From Marinifilum flexuosum (lineage in GTDB: Bacteria > Bacteroidota > Bacteroidia > Bacteroidales > Marinifilaceae), in NCBI RefSeq assembly GCF_003610555.1, contig NZ_RAPQ01000008.1, forward strand, positions 1,046,490 through 1,110,489: DNA of 64,000 nt, in the 5' to 3' direction. The notes below the pieces were generated by a model. That model had not been told where the DNA came from. It worked only from the letters and a program-made list of their open reading frames with translations, and made no database searches. The position numbers and the translations under genes were made by a program. Shown piece by piece: positions 52,640 to 61,148 of the stretch; positions within the stretch are counted from its first letter, which is position 1, and the number at the start of each line of letters is the position of its first letter.

Positions 52640-54415
52640 GTGAAGAAAAAATCATTATTAGGACGTTTTTTAGTTTGGCGTTTAAAGCATGTGAGCGATC
52701 GTCAATTTATCTCATTTATGGCGGTACTTATCGGTATAACATCTGGTATTGCAGCAGTAATTATTAAAAACGCTGTACACTTTATCAGTGAGTTGCTCCA
52801 AAACAATTCGTCAGATCAGTACCAGAACATCCTTTATGTAATTTATCCTACCATAGGTATTACTGTCGCTGTGTTATTCATCAAGTTTGTGATTCGACGT
52901 CCTGTTCGACACGGAATACCAAATGTGCTATACAGTATTTCCAAGACCAATGGACAAATTAATCGCCACAATATGTTTTCCTCCATTGTTACCTCAGCAT
53001 TTACCGTAGGATTTGGTGGGTCGGTTGGACTGGAGGGACCAACTGTTGCAACAGGTGCAGCATTAGGATCGAATATTGGTAGGTTGTTTCATTTAAACTA
53101 TAAGCAAATTACTTTGTTATTGGGATGTGCTTGTGCCGGAGCAATGGCTGCTATTTTTAAAGCTCCAATTGCTGCCATAGTTTTTGCGATGGAAGTTATC
53201 ATGTTGGATCTTACCATGTGGTCTTTGGTACCACTTTTATTAGCTTCAGCTTCTGCAGTTTTAACATCTTATTTCTTTTTGGGAATGGATGTTTTATATC
53301 CATTCGAAGTTGAAAATGGTTTTGAAATGAGGGATTTGCCTTATTATATTTTGTTGGGCGTTTTTACGGGCTTGGTTGCTACTTATTTTACAAAATCATA
53401 CATGTTTATTCATGGTGTTTTTGAAAAAATAGATAATGTTTATAAAAAGTTATTGTTCGGAGCATTGTTTCTTGGGGTAATTATTTTCTTTTTTCCATCA
53501 TTGTTCGGAGAAGGCTATCATGCAATAAATGCATGTCTTTCGGGCGATTATTCATATCTCTACAACAATTCATTTTTCTATGCTTTACAAGATAACTTTT
53601 GGGTGTTTGTTGCTTTAATGGCAATGGTCATATTCTTTAAAGTTATTGCAGCATCAATCACCTTTGGAGCCGGTGGAGTAGGTGGTATTTTTGCACCAAC
53701 TTTGTTTATGGGCGTAAACTCGGGAGTACTGTTTGCAAAAGTTGTAGGGTATTTTGGACTAAGGGATTTGCCAGTAAATAACTTTGCCTTGATAGGAATG
53801 GCTGGAATGATTGCCGGAGTTTTGCATGCTCCGTTAACAGGACTTTTCTTGATTGCAGATATTTCAGGAGGTTATCAGCTTTTTGTTCCCTTAATGATTA
53901 CGGCAACCATTTCTTATGCTACGGTTAAAACTTTTGAACCTCATTCGGTTTATACCATTCAGCTGGCAAAAAGAAAAGAGCTAATGACTCACGATAAGGA
54001 TAAGAATGTACTTTCGCTTATGCGAGTTACCAAGTTGATTGAAAAGAATTTTAGTACCATCAATTCAGAAGCTACTCTTGGCGATTTGGTTAAAATTATA
54101 GCAAAAGCCCAACGTAACATCTTTATTGTAATTGATGATGAAAATAATTTTGAAGGAATTGTAAAATTGGATGATATTCGTGAAATCATGTTCCAACCAG
54201 AAAAATATGATAGTGTTTTTGTTCGCGATTTAATGGTAGTGCCACAGGTGGTTATTCAGCATGATGAATCGATGGCTGATGTTGCCAGAAAATATCAATA
54301 TTCCGATAAGTTTAATTTGGTTGTGCTAAAAGATGGAAAGTATTGTGGATGCGTTTCGCGTGCTCAAATATTCTCAACTTATCGTCGAATGTTGAAGCAC
54401 TTCTCGGAAGATTAA
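52640..54415 (+). CDS. ClC-type anion channel/transporter with CBS pair, paralogue 1
   Basis: The 591-residue membrane protein starts at GTG (52640), which aligns with the ATG of the paralogue at 54754. ClC hallmarks: RHGIPNVLYS (position of the GSGIP selectivity motif, about 90-99), GFGGSVGLEGP with the gating Glu E132, and GAGGVGGIFAPTLFMG (GxFxP). At the internal proton-glutamate position of E. coli ClC, the residue after E185 is Val (AMEV), as in channels. The C-terminal region (about 455-585) is a CBS pair. Ion selectivity not proven. Confidence 0.92.
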   Translation: MKKKSLLGRFLVWRLKHVSDRQFISFMAVLIGITSGIAAVIIKNAVHFISELLQNNSSDQYQNILYVIYPTIGITVAVLFIKFVIRRPVRHGIPNVLYSISKTNGQINRHNMFSSIVTSAFTVGFGGSVGLEGPTVATGAALGSNIGRLFHLNYKQITLLLGCACAGAMAAIFKAPIAAIVFAMEVIMLDLTMWSLVPLLLASASAVLTSYFFLGMDVLYPFEVENGFEMRDLPYYILLGVFTGLVATYFTKSYMFIHGVFEKIDNVYKKLLFGALFLGVIIFFFPSLFGEGYHAINACLSGDYSYLYNNSFFYALQDNFWVFVALMAMVIFFKVIAASITFGAGGVGGIFAPTLFMGVNSGVLFAKVVGYFGLRDLPVNNFALIGMAGMIAGVLHAPLTGLFLIADISGGYQLFVPLMITATISYATVKTFEPHSVYTIQLAKRKELMTHDKDKNVLSLMRVTKLIEKNFSTINSEATLGDLVKIIAKAQRNIFIVIDDENNFEGIVKLDDIREIMFQPEKYDSVFVRDLMVVPQVVIQHDESMADVARKYQYSDKFNLVVLKDGKYCGCVSRAQIFSTYRRMLKHFSED

Positions 54416-54561
54416 TGTTTACTTCATCAAATTGTCTTATTTATATCAGTTATAAAAGCAAACGTTTTCCTAATTGTAGCTGCTATTCAGAGCTTTAGTT
54501 TGATAATGAAAATCTTTTGAAAAAATCTGGTAAAAAGAGTTTATCCTTTCCAATTATCTAT

Positions 54562-54569
54562 TACATTTG
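54562..54569 (+). promoter_or_regulatory. -7 box upstream of ClC paralogue 2
   Basis: TACATTTG, TAnnTTTG class, followed by GCACTCG. It lies 185 bases before the ATG, leaving a long leader. Confidence 0.5.
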
Positions 54570-54599
54570 CACTCGATTTTTGAGGGATGTTTAATGATA

Positions 54600-54725
54600 G
54601 TAGTTCATAAGCATACCAAAATCAGCAAAGTACATGAACTCCGACTAACCGCCTGGTAGTTTTATGTAACTTACCCTAAGGCCGCCTGACTTCTGCAGCC
54701 ATCCGACCTTTTTTAATTTATGTAT
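54600..54725 (+). promoter_or_regulatory. Long leader of ClC paralogue 2, candidate structured RNA
   Basis: The leader contains CATGAACTCCGACTAACCGCC and, further on, TAAGGCCGCCTGACTTCTGC. The order ATGAA..CC, AACCGCC, GGC, CTGAnTTCTGC recalls the crcB-motif (fluoride) riboswitch that often precedes ClC-F genes, but the 5' GGnGATG half is poorly matched and no covariation can be tested here. Confidence 0.25.
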
Positions 54726-54753
54726 GTGGAATAGATAATCTTGATTCGGAGCA

Positions 54754-56529
54754 ATGAAGAATAAGAGTTTGCTTTCTCGATTTTTAATTTGGAGAGTAAA
54801 AAACATTAAGGAACGACAGTTTGTTTTAATTTTGAGTTTTTTGGTTGGAGTAGTGAGTGGTTTGGCTGCACTTGTACTCAAAAATACAATCCATTTTACC
54901 CATCATTTTCTAACTCATCGTTTACATGTAGAGTCTGCCAACTTGTTGTATTTGGCATATCCTGCTGTGGGTATATTACTAACTGTACTGTTCGTAAAGT
55001 TCTTTGTGAAGGATAACATTGGTCATGGGGTATCAAGAATATTATATGCCATTTCGAAAAAGAACTCACTGATAAAATCACATAATAACTATTCTTCGGT
55101 ACTGGCAAGTACTTTAACCATTGGTTTTGGTGGATCGGTGGGAGCAGAGGCTCCAGTAGTATTAACTGGTGCATCAATTGGTTCCAATCTTGGAAGAATG
55201 TTCCATATGAACCAGAAAATCATTACGCTAATGGTTGGTTGTGGAGCAGCAGGAGCAATCGGAGGAATCTTTAAAGCACCAATGGCCGGAATGGTATTTA
55301 CCTTGGAAGTTTTGATGTTGGATTTGACCATGGCATCCTTAATTCCACTTTTGATTTCATCAATTACAGGAGCTAGTATTGCTTATTTCTTTATGGGAAA
55401 AGGTGTTTTGCTTTCCTATGATGTAACAGAGCCATTCGTAATTGGCAACTTCCCATATTACATTCTTTTGGGGGTGTTTGCAGGATTGGTTTCGCTTTAT
55501 TTTACTCGATTTTCAATGTATTTGGAAGGCCAGTTTGATCGAATTACCAATTGCTATCGAAAAATGATGGTTGGAGGAATCTTATTGGGTATTCTGATCT
55601 TTTTATTTCCTCCCTTATATGGTGAGGGTTATACTACAATCCAGGCTTTATTAGATGGAAATCACACTCATTTGGTAAACAACAGTATCTTCTATTTTTT
55701 AAAAGATAATTACTGGTTGTTGTTGGGATATGTTGTGTTGATTTTAGGATTTAAGGTAATTGCATCAACGGTTACTACAGGTAGTGGTGGTGTTGGAGGT
55801 ATATTTGCACCTTCGTTATTTCTTGGCGGAGTTTCAGGTTTTTTTGTAGCCCGATTTATTAACGGTTTTAATTTTGTGAAACTGTCCGAAAGTAATTTTA
55901 CTTTAATTGGGATGGCAGGAATGATGGCTGGTGTTATGCATGCTCCATTAACTGCAATATTCCTGATTGTTGAAATTACCGGAGGATACGAGCTGTTCAT
56001 CCCAATCATGGTTACGGCAACAATTGCTTACTTGACCATTATGTATTTTGAACCACATTCAATCTACACCAAACGGTTGGCCAAACGTGGGGAGCTGATT
56101 ACTCACAATAAGGATAAAGCTGTTCTTACCTTAATGAAATTGGGCAAGGTAATCGAGACAGATTTGAAAAAAGTAAGTCCTGATGCCACATTAGGGGAGT
56201 TGGTGAAAATTATTTCGCACTCACAAAGAAATATTTTCCCTGTGGTTGATGAGGATGATAAGCTATTGGGAATTGTTCTTTTGGATGATATTCGACATAT
56301 CATGTTTAATCCAGAGATGTACGAGGAAACGTATGTAAGAAATTTAATGATAATGCCACCTGCCATACTGGATGCCAATGCTCCAATGGAAAAAGTGATG
56401 CGAAGATTTGAAGAAACAGGAGCTTGGAATCTTCCGGTAACGCAGGACGAAAAATATTTGGGATTTGTATCCAAAGCTAAAATCTTCAATGTATACCGAA
56501 GGGTTTTGGTGCACTTTTCAGATGAATAA
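54754..56529 (+). CDS. ClC-type anion channel/transporter with CBS pair, paralogue 2
   Basis: 591 residues, same length and layout as paralogue 1. The selectivity motifs are altered: HGVSRILY in place of HGIPNVLY, and GFGGSVGAEAP (E132 kept, but G-E-G-P has become A-E-A-P). GSGGVGGIFAPSLFLG and the CBS pair (TLMKLGKVIETDLKKVSPDA...) are conserved. The altered filter suggests a different anion preference or gating. A long leader (54570-54753) precedes it. Confidence 0.92.
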   Translation: MKNKSLLSRFLIWRVKNIKERQFVLILSFLVGVVSGLAALVLKNTIHFTHHFLTHRLHVESANLLYLAYPAVGILLTVLFVKFFVKDNIGHGVSRILYAISKKNSLIKSHNNYSSVLASTLTIGFGGSVGAEAPVVLTGASIGSNLGRMFHMNQKIITLMVGCGAAGAIGGIFKAPMAGMVFTLEVLMLDLTMASLIPLLISSITGASIAYFFMGKGVLLSYDVTEPFVIGNFPYYILLGVFAGLVSLYFTRFSMYLEGQFDRITNCYRKMMVGGILLGILIFLFPPLYGEGYTTIQALLDGNHTHLVNNSIFYFLKDNYWLLLGYVVLILGFKVIASTVTTGSGGVGGIFAPSLFLGGVSGFFVARFINGFNFVKLSESNFTLIGMAGMMAGVMHAPLTAIFLIVEITGGYELFIPIMVTATIAYLTIMYFEPHSIYTKRLAKRGELITHNKDKAVLTLMKLGKVIETDLKKVSPDATLGELVKIISHSQRNIFPVVDEDDKLLGIVLLDDIRHIMFNPEMYEETYVRNLMIMPPAILDANAPMEKVMRRFEETGAWNLPVTQDEKYLGFVSKAKIFNVYRRVLVHFSDE

Positions 56530-56561
56530 TAGTTTTATTTTAGATTAGTTTAGGTTAGATG

Positions 56562-56593
56562 AAAGCTTGCTCGGTTATGAGCAAGCTTTTTTC
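56562..56593 (+). terminator. Terminator of ClC paralogue 2
   Basis: AAAGCTTGCTC / GAGCAAGCTTT with a six-base loop and T-run. Confidence 0.9.
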
Positions 56594-56639
56594 TTACTAT
56601 TTGGAGCTTGGAATTTGATTGTTGGACTTTGATATTACT

Positions 56640-56647
56640 TACCTTTG
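56640..56647 (+). promoter_or_regulatory. -7 box of the formimidoylglutamase-like gene
   Basis: TACCTTTG, TAnnTTTG class, 19 bases before ATG 56667; TTTG 23 bases upstream could be the -33 element. Its location supports the internal start over 56619. Confidence 0.65.
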
Positions 56648-56666
56648 CAGCAATAAACTATTAATC

Positions 56667-57677
56667 ATGAACAACAAACATTACAAAACCATCGATCCGG
56701 ATATTTGGAAGGGAAGGATAGATGATGAGGAGGATTACGATGCTTTTCGTTGGCATCAGATTGTAAAACCCATAGATTTACTCGATTCGCAGGATAGAAC
56801 TTTAAATGGCTTTGGTTTATTGGGGTTTTGTTGCGACAAAGGAGTGCAAAGAAACCTTGGAAGAAAAGGAACCTCAAAGGCTCCCAACAGTATCCGAAAA
56901 GAAATGGCAAACCTGCCTTGCTCATTTCCACAAGGTACTAATATTTACGATTGTGGTAATATTGTAAGCAATGGAGTAGAATTGGAAGAGGTACAAAGTA
57001 TATTATCCGAAGCTGTTTACAAAATACTAAAAATGGGATTGTTTCCATTGATTTTAGGTGGAGGACACGAAATAGCCTATGGACATTATTTGGGAATTGA
57101 AAGATATTTGGCAGAGCAAGAAAATCAGGAGCTGGGAATATTTAATTTGGATGCTCATTTCGATATGCGTCCGTATCAAAAGGGTGCAAGTTCGGGAACC
57201 ATGTTTGCGCAGATTGCTGACCGCTGTAAAGAGAATGGAAAAGATTTTCGTTATATGGTTGCTGGTATCCAACAATATGGCAATACGGTGAGTTTGTTTA
57301 AAAAAGCTGATGATTTGGGCGTAAAATACCTAATGGCAAAAGATATCTCCAATGATAGCATGTTTGCCGTAGGACAGGACATTGTTCGATTTACCAAGAA
57401 GCAAAGAAAGATTTACATGACTCTTTGCTCTGATGTAATATCATCGGCATATGCACCAGGTGTGAGTGCACCACAGCCATTTGGTTTGCATCCCGAAATT
57501 ATTGTGAAGCTGATTAAAACCGTAATTCAATCTGGTAAGGTAGTTAGTTTTGATATTGCTGAAGTTTCACCGCGTTTCGATGAGGATAACCGTACCTCAA
57601 AATTGGCTGCAATTATCATTTTCGCTGTCATCAACTCGGTGGTTGAGTTTGGTTCAGCATCGGATTGTATTTGTTAG
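56667..57677 (+). CDS. Ureohydrolase, formimidoylglutamase (HutG)-like
   Basis: 336 residues from ATG 56667. Arginase/agmatinase-fold manganese enzymes show GGGHE, DAHxD, DxD and a late Glu; here ILGGGHEIAYGH, NLDAHFDMRP and SFDIAEVSPRFDEDNRTSKL are present, with APGVSAPQPFGL as in formimidoylglutamases of histidine degradation. Odd: the usual SxDxDxxDP block reads TLCSDVISS, so the first metal-ligand Asp appears to be Cys. No hut genes are adjacent, so a histidine-utilisation role is inferred from the family only. Confidence 0.8.
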   Translation: MNNKHYKTIDPDIWKGRIDDEEDYDAFRWHQIVKPIDLLDSQDRTLNGFGLLGFCCDKGVQRNLGRKGTSKAPNSIRKEMANLPCSFPQGTNIYDCGNIVSNGVELEEVQSILSEAVYKILKMGLFPLILGGGHEIAYGHYLGIERYLAEQENQELGIFNLDAHFDMRPYQKGASSGTMFAQIADRCKENGKDFRYMVAGIQQYGNTVSLFKKADDLGVKYLMAKDISNDSMFAVGQDIVRFTKKQRKIYMTLCSDVISSAYAPGVSAPQPFGLHPEIIVKLIKTVIQSGKVVSFDIAEVSPRFDEDNRTSKLAAIIIFAVINSVVEFGSASDCIC

Positions 57678-57702
57678 AAAAGAGAATAAGTATTAATGAA
57701 TA

Positions 57703-57740
57703 AACCCACTTGCAAATTTTATTGCAAGTGGGTTGTATGT
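57703..57740 (+). terminator. Terminator
   Basis: AACCCACTTGCAA / TTGCAAGTGGGTT, a perfect 13-bp stem; it can serve the gene at 56667. Confidence 0.85.
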
Positions 57741-57830
57741 TATTTCAAGATAAACTGTTTCAGAATCCGATAGAAATACTCAAACTAGGAGTTAACTTAG
57801 GTTCGGACTACAGTCAATAAAAAAAAAGAA

Positions 57831-58724
57831 TTAATCATTGTCAAATCTTGATTTAAATTTGGTAAAATTCCAATCTACAATAGTTCCTTGATTTAAAATA
57901 TATACACCGTTTTTATCAATTTTTTCAAAAAAACCAGATATAGCAATAGTATCTCCTTTTATAAAAGAGTTAGTGTTTTGTTTTCTTAATTTACAAAAAG
58001 CCAATTTTTCCCAACTTTTTAATACAGTAATTGGTTCATGATCTATTATTGTGTCTTTATAAAAAGTGCCGACTATACTTAATGATTGTTTCTGCGTAAT
58101 TTTTTTACGTTTATTTTCATAAAATACCAGAGAGTGTGGCATTTGTTTTTTCATGTTTTGAATGTGACAATTGTAGTACCAAACTAAATAATCTTTTTTG
58201 CCCCATAAATAATTAAAGATATTGAACTTTTGATATTCACGTTTATTGTATTGATGTTCATTATAGAATTTAAATTCATTAAAGAAAGAATCTTCATAGA
58301 TCGTATCTCCTTTTTGAAAATTTGAATCTAGTTTGCCATCAACACCAGCACTAATTAATATGAAAGATTCTTTTTTATTAGAGATTCTATTATATAAAGG
58401 CACATATAAAAGTGAAGAATTCTCTTGGGTAACAAACGGATCATTAAATAAATTATAAATAAAAAAATCTTGTTTGTTTTTATCCTTATAGTGCATTTTT
58501 GCTATAGACTTTAAGCTATCGGGTAAGTTGAAATTAAAATAAGGAAAAGAACTTAGTATGTTGCTTACATTTAATAAGTTTCCTCCGATTCTTGATCGGT
58601 CAACATTTTCAACTTTATTTTTATAGTCCTTTTGTAAATGACTATAAAAATATATCAATAAAGATATTGAAAGTATTAAAACTATAAATATTGATATTTT
58701 TTTCATATTAATGTATTTAGTCAT
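57831..58724 (-). CDS. Membrane-anchored protein of unknown function with pseudopilin-like motif
   Basis: The 297-residue protein has one N-terminal TM anchor (about residues 8-28, ISIFIVLILSISLLIYF), then a soluble exported domain. SFILISAGVDGKLDSNFQKG resembles the C-terminal ILxSxGPDG block of type II secretion pseudopilins (calcium site), but there is no prepilin cleavage motif. The start (ATGACTAA) overlaps the stop of the upstream ORF by eight bases, so the two are coupled. Family otherwise not recognised; very AT-rich, lysine-rich. Confidence 0.65.
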   Translation of the reverse strand: MTKYINMKKISIFIVLILSISLLIYFYSHLQKDYKNKVENVDRSRIGGNLLNVSNILSSFPYFNFNLPDSLKSIAKMHYKDKNKQDFFIYNLFNDPFVTQENSSLLYVPLYNRISNKKESFILISAGVDGKLDSNFQKGDTIYEDSFFNEFKFYNEHQYNKREYQKFNIFNYLWGKKDYLVWYYNCHIQNMKKQMPHSLVFYENKRKKITQKQSLSIVGTFYKDTIIDHEPITVLKSWEKLAFCKLRKQNTNSFIKGDTIAISGFFEKIDKNGVYILNQGTIVDWNFTKFKSRFDND

Positions 58725-59880
58725 TACACTCTTTTAAAGCATTTTTAAATAAATTCAGATTAGTTTCATCTAAATTGCTATTTTCACCAAGCTTAATTGA
58801 TAATAAAACTGCGCATGAACCACCAGTTAAAGAATTTTTCACGAAGTATTCGTAACCTGCCCAATACCCTGTTTTTGAATATCCGTTTGTATTAGCATTG
58901 AATTTATCAGGTAAATGGACGTATTCTCCTTCAGTGTAGATATTATCATACCCCATTACACTCATACTTACTGTCATATCTATAGTAATACCATTTATGA
59001 TAACTCTTCCAGCAAATTCTGCAGCATAGTTGTCTGATCCCATACTTCCAAAATCAAATATGTTGTTTAAGTCTATATGACCTCCGTTTTGCCATACTTT
59101 ATTTTCATACCTCATGGCATCCATTAAGTGTGCTATTCTATCGCCATTTGATAGGTTGAACCAAGATTTCTTATCAATGGAGTTTAATTCGTCGCAATCT
59201 TTTAGTTTTTTAGGTTCGGCATTTTTAGGGCTCCATTTAGTTGGATCTTCCGGTGGATTTCCACCGCCACCTTCTTGGTTGCCCCAAGGTAATTTTTCTC
59301 TTTCACCTGCAACCTCTCTACAAATCCATTCGAAGTTATATTCTCTGGAGCTATGACTGTACTTGTGGCTTATTAATTCTCCTCCCACATAAGTATCAAC
59401 CCAGTGATCAATTTCAGTTTCTACATACTCCATTCTACATTCTTCCTCAAAAGAACCAGCTTTTGTTCCTGTTTGATTCATAGAACCCAACAAATAACCA
59501 AGATCAGCTAAAATATCACAATCTATATAGTTGAACAATTTCTTGTCAAACAGCAAAAATAAACTCATAATGTAAGTTCTGTCAGGTACGTTGTCATAAC
59601 CTACTTCTACAAGAGGATTCAAATAAGCATCGAAATTGTACCTGTCAGTGTAATTAAAAAGTAACTTACCTGTAGCATTGTCATGCAAAATAATAATTAC
59701 TCCTTCGGTATAATTCGAATTTTCTCTTGCACAAGGAATAAAAGCCAATTTGTCAACATCGTAAGTATTGTAAATTGTGTAATCCCAAACTGGTAAACCT
59801 ACTTTGTCTTTAACTTGTTGTGCAAAATCCAAATTCTCCTGATAATAATTCATGATTTGATCTCTAAATTCAATATCCAA
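58717..59880 (-). CDS. Unknown protein, probably the body of a frameshifted lipoprotein
   Basis: The open frame of 387 residues begins only at a TTG (59880) and has no signal sequence. The frame stays open upstream past this point, alongside the end of the 64-residue lipoprotein ORF in another frame. Joining them by a -1 shift would give a roughly 450-residue lipoprotein. Features: a GGGGNPPEDP linker, cysteines in CRMEYVE and ICREVAG, and a C-terminal domain (HIDLNNIFDFGSMGSDNYAA). No known family. Confidence 0.6.
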   Translation of the reverse strand: MDIEFRDQIMNYYQENLDFAQQVKDKVGLPVWDYTIYNTYDVDKLAFIPCARENSNYTEGVIIILHDNATGKLLFNYTDRYNFDAYLNPLVEVGYDNVPDRTYIMSLFLLFDKKLFNYIDCDILADLGYLLGSMNQTGTKAGSFEEECRMEYVETEIDHWVDTYVGGELISHKYSHSSREYNFEWICREVAGEREKLPWGNQEGGGGNPPEDPTKWSPKNAEPKKLKDCDELNSIDKKSWFNLSNGDRIAHLMDAMRYENKVWQNGGHIDLNNIFDFGSMGSDNYAAEFAGRVIINGITIDMTVSMSVMGYDNIYTEGEYVHLPDKFNANTNGYSKTGYWAGYEYFVKNSLTGGSCAVLLSIKLGENSNLDETNLNLFKNALKECND

Positions 59881-59885
59881 ATCAC

Positions 59886-60080
59886 TTACCGTATGGTGTA
59901 AGAGGATTTTAGTGTGTTGGCATTGCCAATATCCTCGTTGTTACTTGAAATAAAGTTTGGATTAAAAAAGTTATCTTTCACATAACTTTCAACCATTGGA
60001 TTTTCATCGGTATGATAATCATCCTGACATGCCGTAGCAAAGGAAATAAAACATAGTAGTAAAATAAATGTTCTCTTCAT
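59886..60080 (-). CDS. Lipoprotein leader ORF, likely the N-terminus of the 58717 gene
   Basis: 64 residues starting MKRTFILLLCFISFATAC (lipobox ATAC, Cys18), then a short acidic stretch and an early stop. By itself it is too short for a typical lipoprotein. Its stop lies five bases before the TTG of the next ORF, and the sequence CTAAAATCC within its last codons has a four-A run where a one-base slip joins the frames. Either a pseudogene, a sequencing error, or programmed frameshifting. Confidence 0.6.
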   Translation of the reverse strand: MKRTFILLLCFISFATACQDDYHTDENPMVESYVKDNFFNPNFISSNNEDIGNANTLKSSYTIR

Positions 60081-60320
60081 TTTTTGTGATTTAATTAATA
60101 TTACATCTCTTAATTCTCGTTATGGTTAAAAGGTAACCTATAAACTTATATGTTGAAAAACATTATTAACCAAAAAATCGTTCCATTCCCCATTATACTT
60201 AAGTTTTGTTTATGATTTAATTTTAAAATAAACGTAATGTTTATTTATAATTTGTTATCCTGCGAATAAAATATTAAATTCTAAGCGTTTTATGTTTTTC
60301 TAATTTAAAATTCTAAACCA

Positions 60321-61067
60321 ATGACTAATCAAGAAAACTACGAATCAATTAAGGAAAACCTACTTGCTAAATCTGAAAGCGAAGTTAGTAAACCAGGAAT
60401 GCCTGTTGATACTTATATTGAAGAGGCAGAAGACAAATATTATTATGCTACACAAGATAAGGATAAGCTTGTTGTAGCAGGTTTAAAGGAAGAATACATC
60501 ACCAGTCTACCTGTTCGAATTGGGGCTTTGCGTCATGCTCAATCGCAATGGACCAAGGAATCGGAGAACAGAACCGAAGCATCAAAGCAATGGAAATTAT
60601 TATCGGAAGATGCCTTGGCTTTGCACAGGGTGCTGCTGCATGATTTTAGATTTGCCTATAGAAATGATGCAGGTAAGAAGAAAGTGGTGGACAAAATTGC
60701 TGAAGGTAGTGGTTATGGAGATCTGGTTCAGGATTTCAGTGATTTGGATGCCTTTGGGAAAGCAAATCCTGAAGAATTACTTGCCATTGGTTTTGATAAT
60801 ACCAAATTGGTAATGGCATTGGAGTTTGCAAATAGTTTGGGGCCATTACTTAGTGCCATTAATGGCGAAAGAGACGAGAATGATAAACCAAGTAAAGAAA
60901 TGAGAGATCGTGCCTACGTGTATCTTAAAGAAGCAATTGATCAGATATGTGAATACGGTAAATATGTATTCTGGGAGGACGAAGAACGATTGGAAAAATA
61001 CTCATCGGCATATTTCCGTAAATTAAGAGAAGAAAGACAAGAGAAAGAAGAAAGTATTACAGAATAA
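60321..61067 (+). CDS. Cytosolic helical protein of unknown function
   Basis: The 248-residue protein has no signal or TM, and is acidic and largely alpha-helical with a charged coiled C-terminus (RKLREERQEKEES). Residues 60-80 (TSLPVRIGALRHAQSQWTKE) and 160-190 contain the only hydrophobic patches. I do not recognise the family. It sits between the unknown lipoprotein locus (divergent) and array C, and has its own terminator. Confidence 0.7.
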   Translation: MTNQENYESIKENLLAKSESEVSKPGMPVDTYIEEAEDKYYYATQDKDKLVVAGLKEEYITSLPVRIGALRHAQSQWTKESENRTEASKQWKLLSEDALALHRVLLHDFRFAYRNDAGKKKVVDKIAEGSGYGDLVQDFSDLDAFGKANPEELLAIGFDNTKLVMALEFANSLGPLLSAINGERDENDKPSKEMRDRAYVYLKEAIDQICEYGKYVFWEDEERLEKYSSAYFRKLREERQEKEESITE

Positions 61068-61103
61068 TTTAATTGGTGTCTTCTTACAAATAGCCTTTTG
61101 TAC

Positions 61104-61139
61104 TCCCGGCTGCATGAAAGTGCAGTCGGGATTTTTTTA
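61104..61139 (+). terminator. Terminator
   Basis: TCCCGGCTGCA / TGCAGTCGGGA with a six-base loop and seven T residues. Confidence 0.9.
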
Positions 61140-61148
61140 GTATACCTT

